Assembly (NCBI GenBank): GCA_008363215.1 | Contig: RHKP01000005.1 | Location: forward strand, 1-64,000 | Length of the DNA: 64,000 nucleotides | Source of the DNA: Cyanobacteria bacterium CYA | GTDB lineage: Bacteria > Planctomycetota > Phycisphaerae > Phycisphaerales > UBA1924 | Direction: 5' to 3' | Part shown: positions 53,912 to 62,573 of the stretch, piece after piece | How positions within the stretch are numbered: the stretch's first letter is position 1 | Layout: every line of letters begins with the position of its first letter | Program-made: the position numbers and the translations under genes | The notes under the pieces: generated by a model | Databases searched by the model: none | What the model was told of the DNA's origin: nothing | Seen by the model: the letters and a program-made list of their open reading frames with translations, nothing else

Positions 53912-54219
53912 GGTCATTTCCTTTCTGAGTTGTGCTGTCTGTGCTCGCCCGCGCCGTCGCGGGCCGGCCGCACATGCCGTCGGGCCCAACGGGCGGTGCG
54001 GGTGGGTCGAACATGCCCCACGCCACTGCACCGGTCTGAGCGGATGCTTCCTGACAGAACTTTGGACGTAACATGCCCGTGGCAATCTGTTTCCCATCCG
54101 TTTGGGCAACTTTTTGTTTGCCTTCGCGAACAACTGTGTCAGAGAATGTCCAGGCCGACGGTTCTTCTTCGTGGGCAACCCACGCCGGACGGTGAGCCGG
54201 CGCCCCGGGGAGGACAGGA
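53912..54219. other. Divergent intergenic region
   Basis: About 300 bases between the Cys-Pro protein (minus) and the TPR gene (plus). It presumably holds both promoters; no repeat or RNA fold is recognised. Confidence 0.5.
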
Positions 54220-54912
54220 ATGGCCGCTGCGAGCATGACCTTGAACGACACGACGCTCGTCACCAGCCCGGCGCCCGGCGACATGTCGCCGATCGAGGCG
54301 GCGATCATGGACGGGTGCAACGCCTTGCATCATGCCCGTGGGGAGGACGACCTCCAGGAAGCCGCCCGCATCCGCCGCGAACTGTTCAAACTGCTGGACC
54401 GCTACGACCAGACCGACGCCGAGGGACACCCCAATCCCGCGTGGGCGCGGGCCAATCAGCGGGCGCTGGTCCACTCGGCCGCGGGCGAGTTGGAAGCGGC
54501 GGTGAAGTTCGAGATTGCCGCCCTGCCCTATGCCGACACTCCCCGCCGCAAGGAAATCAGCCTGGGCAACCTGGCCGACCGGTGCATCCGGGCCGGGCGG
54601 TTTGAAGAGGCGGTCGAGTGGTTCATGCTGGCCCAGGAAGTCGCACCAGACCGCGTGCCGATCCTGCTGACCGGCATCCAGGCGTTATGCCTGGCGGGCT
54701 TTTCCGCTGAAGCAAATGACCTGTGCGAGAGTTTGCTTGACATGCCGGGCCTGATGCAGGAGAACAGTGAACTGACGGCCTACCTCGACTACGAGGCGCG
54801 GCTGCACGAGATGGCCCGTGAACTCCCTGCATTGGCCGAACTCTACAAGCGTTGGAACAAGGTGAAGGGCGGGCGTTTTGGAACCGGCGGCTCTGCAGGA
54901 TCGGGGAACTGA
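54220..54912 (+). CDS. TPR-repeat protein
   Basis: Product of 230 residues. GGAGG lies 6 bases before the ATG. Helical tetratricopeptide-like pairs run through most of the chain, for example AWARANQRALVHSAAGELEA followed by AVKFEIAAL, then SLGNLADRCIRAGRFEEAVE followed by WFMLAQEVAP, and ILLTGIQALCLAGFSAEAND. No signal peptide, so cytoplasmic. TPR proteins mediate protein contacts. The next gene, a sigma-like protein, starts 3 bases after the stop, so the two are almost certainly co-transcribed and may interact. Confidence 0.75.
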   Translation: MAAASMTLNDTTLVTSPAPGDMSPIEAAIMDGCNALHHARGEDDLQEAARIRRELFKLLDRYDQTDAEGHPNPAWARANQRALVHSAAGELEAAVKFEIAALPYADTPRRKEISLGNLADRCIRAGRFEEAVEWFMLAQEVAPDRVPILLTGIQALCLAGFSAEANDLCESLLDMPGLMQENSELTAYLDYEARLHEMARELPALAELYKRWNKVKGGRFGTGGSAGSGN

Positions 54913-54915
54913 GCC

Positions 54916-55785
54916 ATGATGACCAGACAGCAACAGGACGAGTTCTGGCGCCTGTACGAACTTCACGCACGCGGGCCGATCGAGCAGGCCTGTCGGCGTG
55001 CCTCGCGTGCTCTGTCCGAGAGCACGATGGATGTATTCGACATGATCGCCTGGGTCGACGACCGGGTGTGGCGCATGCTCCGTCACGAGCAGGCCCCCAC
55101 TTTCCACGATTGTCCGGCTCCGGACGTCGCGATCGAACGACTCATCGCCAACGCCCGGACGCTGGCCCGCTGGTCGTACCTGGCCCTTTCCCGCAAGCAC
55201 TGGCGCCGGCTCGAACGACGTCAGGACATCGTGGCTGCGATGTCCCGCACCGAGCGGCTGGCCGCCGTCGAAGCCCAGGAAGTCCCGCTCGAAAAAAGCG
55301 AGGAACTCAGGCAGAAGTTGGAGAAGATCCGCGATTCGGTCTCCCGGAACGTGCGCACCCGCGCGGCGGCGTCCTGGCACGATCCGGCCGAGCGTCACCG
55401 CATCGCCCTGGCACTGGGCGCCACCGAGCCCGAAGACACCGCTTTGATCGAGAAAACCATGACGGGCGAAATCAAGACCAACACCGTCGAGCAGATGCGC
55501 TCCCGCGCCCTCCGTCGGCTCCGCGAAGTCGCAGCCGAGGCCGCAAAGTCCACCGCCTGCTTCGTCGCCGTCGCCCTGGTCGTCATCGGGCTTCTGACCG
55601 CCGACGAAGCCTTCGCCGGCGAGCAGTCCGGCGGACGCGGCGGAGGCAAGGGCATGATCGCCTGTCAGGTCGACGCTGACTGGGGCAGCCTCGGCAAGGA
55701 TGAGCAGTCCGGCCGGCGCGGCAGCAAGGGAATGTCCGAGGCCCTGGCCAAGGGCGAACAGTCCGGCGGCCGCGGCGGGCACTGA
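54916..55785 (+). CDS. Sigma-factor-like protein with membrane helix and repetitive exported tail
   Basis: Product of 289 residues. Residues about 8-55 (EFWRLYELHARGPIEQACRR, DVFDMIAWVDDRVWRML) resemble sigma region 2. Residues 165-205 (LALGATEPEDTALIEKTMTG, TVEQMRSRALRRLREV) resemble a region-4 helix-turn-helix. A hydrophobic helix follows (212-229) and ends ADEAFAGEQ, which looks like a signal-peptidase site. The last 55 residues carry three copies of an EQSGGRGG(x)KGM motif. Predicted topology: cytoplasmic sigma-like part, exported tail. Preceded at 3 bases by a TPR gene. Family not recognised. Confidence 0.6.
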   Translation: MMTRQQQDEFWRLYELHARGPIEQACRRASRALSESTMDVFDMIAWVDDRVWRMLRHEQAPTFHDCPAPDVAIERLIANARTLARWSYLALSRKHWRRLERRQDIVAAMSRTERLAAVEAQEVPLEKSEELRQKLEKIRDSVSRNVRTRAAASWHDPAERHRIALALGATEPEDTALIEKTMTGEIKTNTVEQMRSRALRRLREVAAEAAKSTACFVAVALVVIGLLTADEAFAGEQSGGRGGGKGMIACQVDADWGSLGKDEQSGRRGSKGMSEALAKGEQSGGRGGH

Positions 55786-55980
55786 ACTTCCAGGCACACT
55801 CGATCACCTGCGACCCGGCCGCGTCGATCGGTCTGCCGACGGCGGCCTGCCCGTCGCCTCGCCGCACAGGATCACCCGCCGCTTCGCGGGCTCCACGCGT
55901 GTCACCGAGCCATTCTCTGCCCGCACAAGCCCCCCGGGCCCACCGCCCGCAGACCGCCGGAGCCGATCCATGCCTTCCAA

Positions 55981-56053
55981 TGGCCCCGCCGGGATTCGAA
56001 CCCGGGACCGAGCGATTATGAGTCGCCTGCTCTGACCGCTGAGCTACAGGGCC
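55981..56053 (-). tRNA. tRNA with CAU anticodon, probably tRNA-Ile2 (lysidine type)
   Basis: A 73-nt cloverleaf on the minus strand: acceptor GGCCCTG/CGGGGCC plus A, D-arm AGCTCAG...GAGC, anticodon stem GCGA/TCGC with loop CTCATAA, T-arm CGGGTTCGAATCCCG. The anticodon is CAT. The body (GGCCC...GAGCAGGCGACTCATAATCGCT) matches the known bacterial tRNA-Ile2 far better than elongator Met, so the C34 is probably modified to lysidine to read AUA. CCA is not encoded. Confidence 0.85.
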
Positions 56054-56424
56054 GACGAAAGATCCTAGCGAACCGGGCCCCAACTCGTTCGGCCGACAGA
56101 ACCGCCCGCGTGCAAGGCCCTGGCTGCGCCTCTGCCTCGCCCACAGGCGCCTCTGCTCCGTTGGCCCACCGGCCCGGGCTTGGGTTCCACGGTGCCGATG
56201 CGGCCTGGAAGGGCACTCTTCGGAGAAGGCAGGAGATCCTGAACCGGCACGCGGCCGGCGACCTCCGCGCCGGCCTTGCCGCCGACGGCGTGCCGAACTT
56301 CTCTGACGTGCCGAGGCATCTCCACTCTGCGCGCGGCCTCTCGCCGGCAGGCGGCCCCGCGGCCGGTTGCGACGCGGGGTGCTCTGCCCGTGGATTGCCG
56401 CGCTACGGTTGTGAACGATTGCAC
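56054..56424. other. Intergenic region upstream of glgB
   Basis: About 370 bases between the tRNA gene and glgB. The glgB frame is open upstream, but the translation is low-complexity and not GlgB-like, so it is treated as leader. No RNA or repeat is recognised. Confidence 0.5.
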
Positions 56425-58416
56425 ATGGCAGGGAAGCCACGGTCGCACAAGGCAGCCCGGGCGGTCGCGGCAGCGCGCGCCGAGGCGGCCGCACCTTCCC
56501 GTCCGGGTCCGTTTCTCTCCGCCGACGACGTCTATCTCTTCAACGAGGGCACGCACAGCCGGCTGTATCAATGTCTCGGCGCCCATATGACCGAGCAGGA
56601 TGGCCGCGGCGGCGTGCACTTTGCCGTGTGGGCTCCCAACGCCGAGCGCGTTTCCGTCGTCGGCCCGTTCAACGGGTGGACGCCCGGCGCCCACCCCATG
56701 CACCCGCTGGCTTCGTCGGGCGTCTGGACCGCGTTCATCCCCGATCTGCGTGAGGGCACGCTCTACAAGTACCACATCGAGTCCGGCTACAACCTCTACC
56801 GCGTCGACAAGGCCGATCCGTTCGGCTTCGCCCACGAGCCGCCGCCGGGCGCGGCCTCTCTTGTCGCGACTCTGGACTACCAGTGGAACGATGCCGACTG
56901 GATGGCCGCGCGCGCCGCCTCGGCGCTGCACACGGCCCCCGTGTCGATCTACGAGGTTCACCTGGGCTCGTGGCGTCACGCGGCGCACGGGCAGTCGCTC
57001 TCCTATCGCCAACTGGCCGACGCGCTGCCGCCGTATGTGCGCGACCTGGGCTTCACGCACGTGGAGTTTCTGCCCGTCATGGAGCATCCGCTCTACCGCT
57101 CGTGGGGCTACCAGACCACCGGCTACTTCGCGCCCACCGGGCGTTTCGGTCCGCCGCAGGACTTCATGCTCCTGATCGACCGTCTGCACCAGGCGGGCAT
57201 CGGCGTCATCCTCGACTGGGTTCCCAGCCACTTCCCGTCCGACGAGCACGCGCTGGGCTACTTCGACGGCACGCACCTGTTTGAGCACGCCGACCCCAGA
57301 CAGGGCTTTCATCCCGACTGGAAGTCGCTCATCTTCAACTACGGGCGCAACGAGGTGCGTTCATTCCTGCTCTCGTCGGCCTGCTTCTGGCTCGACAAGT
57401 ATCATGCCGACGCGCTGCGCGTCGACGCGGTGGCCTCCATGCTCTATCTCGACTACTCGCGCCCGTGCGGCCAGTGGATCCCCAACCCCCAGGGCGGGCG
57501 CGAAAACACCGACGCGATCAACTTCCTCCGCCAGTTCCACACCGAGGTGTACCGCTCCTTCCCCGGCGTGCAGACCTTCGCCGAAGAGTCCACCGCGTGG
57601 CCGGGCGTGTCGCGCCCGGTCCACGAAAATGGGCTGGGCTTCGGCTTCAAGTGGGACATGGGCTGGATGCACGACACGCTGCGCTACCTCTCGTTCGACC
57701 CGGTCCATCGCAAGGCTCATCACAACGACCTGACCTTCCGCGGGCTGTACATGTTCGCCGAGAACTACACGCTCCCGCTCAGCCACGACGAGGTCGTGCA
57801 CGGCAAGGGCTCGCTCTACGGCAGGATGCCCGGCGACGACTGGCAGAAGCGCGCCAATCTCCGCCTGCTGCTGGCCGGCCAGTGGACCCAGCCGGGCAAG
57901 AAACTGCTCTTCATGGGCGGCGAGTTCGCCCAGCACCGCGAGTGGAACCACGACGCCCCGCTCGACTGGCCACTGCTCGAGCAGCACGGACACGCAGGCA
58001 TACAGCGCCTCGTCGAGCAACTCAACCGGCTCTACCGGCAGGAGCGCAGCCTGCACGAACTCGATCACGACCGGGAGGGCTTCCTGTGGCTGGTGCCCGA
58101 CGAGGCGGATCTGTCCGTGGCCGCCTACCTGCGGCGCGGAGCCGACCTTGGGTCCGAGGTGGTCTGCGTGTTCAACTTCACCCCGGTGCTGCGCCACGGG
58201 TTTTGCGTCGGCGTGCCCTGGCACGGCGTGTGGCGCGAGATCCTCAACACCGATGCGCTCGAGTTCGGCGGCTCGGGTGCGGGCAACCTGGGCCTGGTCC
58301 GCACCCGGCCGATCGAGATGCACGAGCAGCCGTACTCGGTGCCGCTGACGCTGCCCCCGCTGGCCGCGGTGCTGCTGCGGCATGATCCACAGGCCACCGC
58401 GGCCGAGGCGCACTGA
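56425..58416 (+). CDS. glgB: 1,4-alpha-glucan branching enzyme
   Basis: Product of 663 residues. An N-terminal CBM48 domain (GGVHFAVWAPNAERVSVVGP, FNGW) is followed by the GH13 barrel: YEVHLGSWRH, LPVMEHPLYRSWGYQTTGYF, VILDWVPSHFPSDEH, DALRVDAVASML (nucleophile Asp), FAEESTAWPGVSRP (acid/base Glu), LSHDEVVHGKGSL (Asp), and a beta-sandwich C-terminus. It introduces alpha-1,6 branches in glycogen. ATG 56425 gives MAGKPRSHKAARA, a short basic extension before CBM48. No other glg gene is in the window. Confidence 0.96.
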   Translation: MAGKPRSHKAARAVAAARAEAAAPSRPGPFLSADDVYLFNEGTHSRLYQCLGAHMTEQDGRGGVHFAVWAPNAERVSVVGPFNGWTPGAHPMHPLASSGVWTAFIPDLREGTLYKYHIESGYNLYRVDKADPFGFAHEPPPGAASLVATLDYQWNDADWMAARAASALHTAPVSIYEVHLGSWRHAAHGQSLSYRQLADALPPYVRDLGFTHVEFLPVMEHPLYRSWGYQTTGYFAPTGRFGPPQDFMLLIDRLHQAGIGVILDWVPSHFPSDEHALGYFDGTHLFEHADPRQGFHPDWKSLIFNYGRNEVRSFLLSSACFWLDKYHADALRVDAVASMLYLDYSRPCGQWIPNPQGGRENTDAINFLRQFHTEVYRSFPGVQTFAEESTAWPGVSRPVHENGLGFGFKWDMGWMHDTLRYLSFDPVHRKAHHNDLTFRGLYMFAENYTLPLSHDEVVHGKGSLYGRMPGDDWQKRANLRLLLAGQWTQPGKKLLFMGGEFAQHREWNHDAPLDWPLLEQHGHAGIQRLVEQLNRLYRQERSLHELDHDREGFLWLVPDEADLSVAAYLRRGADLGSEVVCVFNFTPVLRHGFCVGVPWHGVWREILNTDALEFGGSGAGNLGLVRTRPIEMHEQPYSVPLTLPPLAAVLLRHDPQATAAEAH

Positions 58417-58764
58417 CCCCGCCGGGTCGGGCGGCATCCCGGCGCGGCGCGCCGAGGCGGCCGGGGCACGCCGGGGAGGCGGCGCCGGAGAATGCGCCGT
58501 CACACCGTTCCGGCCGGGATGCGCCGAACAGGCAGGCAGAGGAGGGCCGCTGCGCACACCGACCGACTCCGGGCGGCGCCAAAGACGCAGAGGAGGGGTC
58601 GGTCGCGCGGGGTGACCGTCCGGCCGTCCTCCTCGGCGCGGCGCGGTGTGCGCTGCAGCGTCGGCGGCCGCGCTGTCCCGGACCCGGCCGCCGCCCGGCC
58701 CGACGCGCAGGCCCTGCGCACGAGGCGGAAGGTCTGCGTCCGGAAATCGACGACCTGCGGGCCG
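58417..58764. other. GC-rich intergenic region
   Basis: About 350 bases of very GC-rich sequence with frames open on several strands but no coding character. It ends where the minisatellite-containing gene begins. Confidence 0.5.
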
Positions 58765-59043
58765 ATGTCAGTCGGCTTCGAGGGGGCAAACGCGGCCTTC
58801 CACACGGAACATGAGGCCTTCGAGAGAACAATTGAGGCCTGCAACAAAGAGTTGAAGGCCTCCAACAGAACAATTGAGGCCTGCAACAAAGAGTTGAAGG
58901 CCTCCAACAGAACAATTGAGGCCACAATTGAGGCCTGCAACAAAGAGTTGAAGGCCTCCAACAGAACAATTGAGGCCTGCAACATGATGTTGCAGGCCTG
59001 CAAGATTGTCTCAGAGGCCTGTTTTCAAACAAAAAAGTGCTGA
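58765..59043 (+). CDS. Putative coiled-coil protein encoded by a minisatellite
   Basis: Product of 92 residues if it starts at ATG 58765. After MSVGFEGANAAFHTEHEAFE the chain is a regular heptad series built from the 14-residue unit RTIEACNKELKASN, with Ile/Leu at position a and Cys/Ser at position d, ending ACFQTKKC. It is predicted to be one long amphipathic helix, able to form an oligomeric coiled coil with Cys in the core. The DNA is clearly less GC-rich than its surroundings. The opposite strand also has an open heptad frame, so strand and expression are uncertain. Confidence 0.4.
   Translation: MSVGFEGANAAFHTEHEAFERTIEACNKELKASNRTIEACNKELKASNRTIEATIEACNKELKASNRTIEACNMMLQACKIVSEACFQTKKC
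58816..59000. repeat. 42-bp tandem repeat (minisatellite) with 21-bp half units
   Basis: About three full copies of a 42-bp unit plus partial ones, each unit made of two related 21-bp halves that both contain AGGCCT. One copy carries a 12-base stutter at about 58918-58930. The 21-bp period equals one protein heptad. There are no unique spacers, so this is not a CRISPR. Confidence 0.85.
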
Positions 59044-59376
59044 AAACGGACCTTGCACCCCTCGCGCCGCCGCGCCACGCCGGCCCCGGCCGCCCCGAGG
59101 CGGCCCGCGACGGCCGCTCTTATCGGCAACCGGCCGATCCTGCGCCTCGGCGGCTTCCTGCACGGATGCATGGCCCCGGCCCGGCGGGGCCGATGGTCTC
59201 TGCTCACGTGCGGCTCGGTGCGCTCCGCCTGCCTCGCGGCTGACGCTCCCTGCTTCGCCCGGGCGTCTCCCCGGCGCCTCGGCGCCGTCCCGTTCGGCGT
59301 CCTCTGCGTGCCGTGGCCGCCGCTGCGTCCTGCCTCCCGGAGCACGCCCTAGACTCCGCTTCCCCAGGAGGGCTCC
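59044..59376. other. GC-rich intergenic region
   Basis: About 330 bases with no recognised gene or RNA, lying between the minisatellite and the GH172 gene. Confidence 0.5.
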
Positions 59377-60474
59377 ATGTTCAACCTCGACCGCATCGCT
59401 CGCGTCACGGCCGCCCGCACCCGCTCGATCTGCGCTGAAAACCCGCAGGGGCTCAAGGGCGGCGGCGCCCAGGCCCAGGTCGGCGCCGACCCCCACTGCA
59501 CCGCCGCGGCCGACGAACTGGGCAAGGGCTGGAAGGTCCGCCCGTGCCTGAAAAACTTCGCGCCCGGCCAGACCCTCACGCTGGCCGACATCCGCGGCCC
59601 CGGCGTGGTCCAGCACATCTGGTGCACCGTCCTCCAGGGCGTCCACCGCCACATCGCCCTGGAAGTGTTCTACGACGACCAACCTCACCCCTCCATCCGC
59701 TGTCCCCTGGGCGACTTCTTCGCCAACGGCGTCAACGGCAAGGCCCTGGTCAACTCGCTGCCCATCGCCGTCAACCCCATGGGCGGGCAGAACACCTACT
59801 GGCCCATGCCCTTCCGCAGGAGCATCCGCATCACCGTCCGCAACGACGGGCCGACGGTCATCCCCGACTTCTTCTACCAGATCACCTACGCCGAGCAGGA
59901 CGTGCCCGAGGATGCCGGCTACCTGCACGCGGCCTGGAACCGCAGCATGACGACGCGCCGCAACCCCGAGCACGTCATCCTCGACCGGGCCACCGGCCAG
60001 GGGCACTACGTCGGCACCTACCTGGTGTGGAACCAGTTGAGTTCCTGCTGGTGGGGCGAGGGCGAGGTCAAGTTCTTCATCGACGGCGACGCGGCCGACG
60101 CGCCCACCATCTGCGGCACCGGCACCGAAGACTACTTCGGCGGCGCGTGGGGCTTCGTCATGGACCACGACGACCCGATGCTCCCGCCGCGCACCTACTC
60201 GACGCCCTTCCTGGGCTACTGCCAGTTCGAGGAGGGGCACAAGAAAAAGTGGGGCCCGCGCGTGCCCGCCCACGGGCTGTACCGCTGGCACATCCCCGAC
60301 CCCGTCCGCTTCGCCAGGGACCTGCGTGTGACCGTGCAGGCCCTGGGATGGTACGAGACGATGAAGTACCAGCCGCTGACCGACGACATCGCGTCGACCG
60401 CGTTCTGGTACCAGACGCTGCCGAGCGCCAAGGTGCCCGAACTGCCGCCCCTGAACGACCGCCTGCCGCGGTAG
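59377..60474 (+). CDS. GH172 family glycosidase (formerly DUF2961)
   Basis: Product of 365 residues without a visible signal peptide. GH172/DUF2961 motifs: RTRSICAENPQGLKGGG, DIRGPGVVQHIWCTV, RCPLGDFFANG, WPMPFRRSIRITVRND, GHYVGTYLVWNQLSSCWWGE, EVKFFIDGD, and ICGTGTEDYFGGAWGF. The family forms two linked jelly rolls and includes difructose-anhydride synthases and alpha-fructofuranosidase- or arabinofuranosidase-type enzymes. The substrate here is not known. Expected to act on short sugars. Confidence 0.9.
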   Translation: MFNLDRIARVTAARTRSICAENPQGLKGGGAQAQVGADPHCTAAADELGKGWKVRPCLKNFAPGQTLTLADIRGPGVVQHIWCTVLQGVHRHIALEVFYDDQPHPSIRCPLGDFFANGVNGKALVNSLPIAVNPMGGQNTYWPMPFRRSIRITVRNDGPTVIPDFFYQITYAEQDVPEDAGYLHAAWNRSMTTRRNPEHVILDRATGQGHYVGTYLVWNQLSSCWWGEGEVKFFIDGDAADAPTICGTGTEDYFGGAWGFVMDHDDPMLPPRTYSTPFLGYCQFEEGHKKKWGPRVPAHGLYRWHIPDPVRFARDLRVTVQALGWYETMKYQPLTDDIASTAFWYQTLPSAKVPELPPLNDRLPR

Positions 60475-60575
60475 CAGCGCCCCCGCCGATCCCGCCGGGA
60501 CGCGGGGATCACGCCGACGCACGCAGCCGGGTGCAGGCCGAAGAATGATTCGGCAGACCGTGCCCCGGGGCGGAT

Positions 60576-61463
60576 TCACGCCCGGCCGGGCTGCGTGGGC
60601 GCCTCGGTCCGCGCGGGCGGCGCGTCACCACCGCCGCCGTGCCCGCCGGTGGCGCGCAGCGTCCAGAGGACACCCAGGGCAATCGTCGCGCCGCGGGCCA
60701 CGTTGGGCCACATCCCGCCGACCGCCCCGCCCTGCGCCTGCATCACCGCCCAGGCCAGGTTCATCATCGCGTGCAGGCTCATGGGCACGAAGATGTTGCC
60801 GCGCCCCGGGCCTGCCCAGGACTCCCCCCACCGCCGGGCCAGCCACGCAAACCACAGCCCGCCCGCCAGCGTCGGCAACGCGTTCATCCACCCGTCGGAC
60901 CAGCCGTCGAGCGTCCAGGTGACGTGGGCCGATCCGAAGATCGCCGCCGACACGCACGCAATCGGCCAGAACTTCCAGCCCGTCACGCGCCAGAGCACAA
61001 AGACCAGCACGCCCCGGTAGACCACCTCCTCGTTGAACGGCGCAACGAGCACGCCCTCGAGCACACTCCAGTCCGGCGCCGGCAGCCCCCCGCGCACCAT
61101 TGCATAGACTGCGCCGAAGAGCAGCATCGGCAGACCGATCAGCACGCCGACCCCCAGCCCCCGCGCCGCCCACCGCCTCGACCCCGGCCCCCCGGACAGG
61201 CCCGCACTCTCGAGCAGCGGCCTGCCGGACCTCGGACCGATGACCTGCACCAGCAGCCCGGTGAGCACGCCGGCGATCAGGAAGATCACATCCGAGTCCA
61301 GATGCCGCGCCCAGTCGGGCACCCCGCCCTCGCTCATCCAGCGATGGAAGTCGCGATACCACTCCGCCCGCCCGCGCGCACGGATCAGCCACATCGCGCC
61401 CGGCATGCCCAGCCATGCCAGCGCCGCGGCCCACACCGCTCGCCTCCCCGCCGGCTTCACCAT
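60576..61463 (-). CDS. CPBP family intramembrane glutamic protease
   Basis: Product of 295 residues with about 7-8 membrane helices. The Abi/CPBP signature is present: FNEEVVYRGVLVFVLWR (EExxxR), FGSAHVTW (second motif FxxxH) and SLHAMMNLAW (third motif HxxxN). It resembles Rce1-type CAAX proteases; in bacteria such proteins are often linked to peptide maturation or immunity, but the substrate is unknown. Divergent from the agmatinase-family gene with 58 bases between. Confidence 0.9.
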   Translation of the reverse strand: MVKPAGRRAVWAAALAWLGMPGAMWLIRARGRAEWYRDFHRWMSEGGVPDWARHLDSDVIFLIAGVLTGLLVQVIGPRSGRPLLESAGLSGGPGSRRWAARGLGVGVLIGLPMLLFGAVYAMVRGGLPAPDWSVLEGVLVAPFNEEVVYRGVLVFVLWRVTGWKFWPIACVSAAIFGSAHVTWTLDGWSDGWMNALPTLAGGLWFAWLARRWGESWAGPGRGNIFVPMSLHAMMNLAWAVMQAQGGAVGGMWPNVARGATIALGVLWTLRATGGHGGGGDAPPARTEAPTQPGRA

Positions 61464-61521
61464 GCCGGTGAGTGTACCGGTCCGCCGGCCGATGCGGCCG
61501 GTCCGGGCCTAGCCTCCCGGC

Positions 61522-62532
61522 ATGACGACCTTTGACCCAAACGCGGCCGCCGCCCCGGACGCGGGCATCTTCGGACTTCCCTGCACGCGCCGGGATTCGC
61601 GTGTGATCCTGCTGGGCGTGCCCTTTGACGCGACCACGTCGTACCGACCCGGCACCGCCTCCGGCCCCGAGGCCATCCGCGCCGCCTCCATGCAGGTTGA
61701 TCTCCACGACCACCGCTTCGGACGCATCTACGAGCGCGGCATCTGGATGGAGGACCACCCGGCCCACATCGCCGAACTGTCCGACCGGACGCGGCCGCTC
61801 GCCCAGGCCATCATCGATCGCGGAGGCTCGTCGGCCGACGACACCGAGACGCTCGCCCGCATCGCCGCCGCGTGCGAGCAGGTCAACGCCTTCGTCCGCA
61901 GGCACACCGAGCAGGTGCTCGAGGCGGGCAAGGTGCCCGGCATGATCGGCGGCGAGCACGCCCTCTCGCTCGGCGCGATCGAAGCCTGTGCCGCCCGTTT
62001 CGGCGATATCGGCATCCTCCAGATCGACGCCCACATGGATCTGCGCCGGGCCTTCGAGGGCTTCACCTATTCGCATGCGTCGATCATGCACAACGTCCTG
62101 GCCCGCGTGCGCGGCGTGCGACGCCTCGTGCAGGTGGGCATCCGCGACTACTGCGAGCAGGAACAGATCGCCGCCGACCAGGCCGGCACACGCGTGCATG
62201 TGTCGTACTGGGAGGACGTGGCCGACGCGCTTTCCGAAGGTGAGCCGCTGCGGGCGATCTGGCAGCGGGTGATCGACGCCCTTCCCCCGCAGGTCTACGT
62301 CAGTTTCGACATCGACGGGCTGGACCCGGCCCTGTGCCCGCACACCGGCACGCCGGTGCCCGGCGGCCTTTCGTTCGCGCAGGCGAGCCTGCTGCTGGCG
62401 ATGCTCAAAGACTCCGGCCGCACCGTCATCGGCTTTGATCTCGTCGAAGTGGCCCCGGGCGGACCCGACGAGCCTGAGTGGGACGCCAATGTCGGCGCAC
62501 GCCTGCTCTACCGCCTCTGCGCGCTCGCATAG
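61522..62532 (+). CDS. Agmatinase/arginase-family ureohydrolase
   Basis: Product of 336 residues. Binuclear manganese motifs: GGEHALSLGA (His ligand), QIDAHMDLR (DxHxD) and SFDIDGLDPALCPHTGTPVPGG (DxD). Early YRPGTASGPEAIRAAS is typical of agmatinases (SpeB group). It hydrolyses agmatine to putrescine and urea or a related guanidino/formimino substrate; a formimidoylglutamase role cannot be excluded given hutHU in the window, but they are 9 kb apart. Cytoplasmic. Confidence 0.88.
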   Translation: MTTFDPNAAAAPDAGIFGLPCTRRDSRVILLGVPFDATTSYRPGTASGPEAIRAASMQVDLHDHRFGRIYERGIWMEDHPAHIAELSDRTRPLAQAIIDRGGSSADDTETLARIAAACEQVNAFVRRHTEQVLEAGKVPGMIGGEHALSLGAIEACAARFGDIGILQIDAHMDLRRAFEGFTYSHASIMHNVLARVRGVRRLVQVGIRDYCEQEQIAADQAGTRVHVSYWEDVADALSEGEPLRAIWQRVIDALPPQVYVSFDIDGLDPALCPHTGTPVPGGLSFAQASLLLAMLKDSGRTVIGFDLVEVAPGGPDEPEWDANVGARLLYRLCALA

Positions 62533-62573
62533 CGCAGGCGCCCGGGCCCCGCCCCCGGACAGGCCGCAGCGAC

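Noticed and set aside
56110..56424. Extended N-terminus of the glgB frame
   Set aside because: Translation is low complexity and Cys-rich, not part of any known GlgB; ATG 56425 fits better.
58816..59000. Tandem repeat considered as a CRISPR array
   Set aside because: Units are contiguous with no unique spacers of constant length and no cas genes nearby; it is a 42-bp minisatellite.
58500..59003. Minus-strand open frame through the minisatellite with LLQASIVLLEAFNS repeats
   Set aside because: It is a mirror of the same repeat, and its non-repeat half is Arg/Pro/Ala low complexity. Kept only as a remark because the plus frame gives a cleaner, more hydrophilic helix; strand is not proven.
61522..62532. 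Formimidoylglutamase (HutG) for the ureohydrolase
   Set aside because: Same family, but it is 9 kb from hutHU and early motifs look like agmatinase; the specificity cannot be settled by eye.
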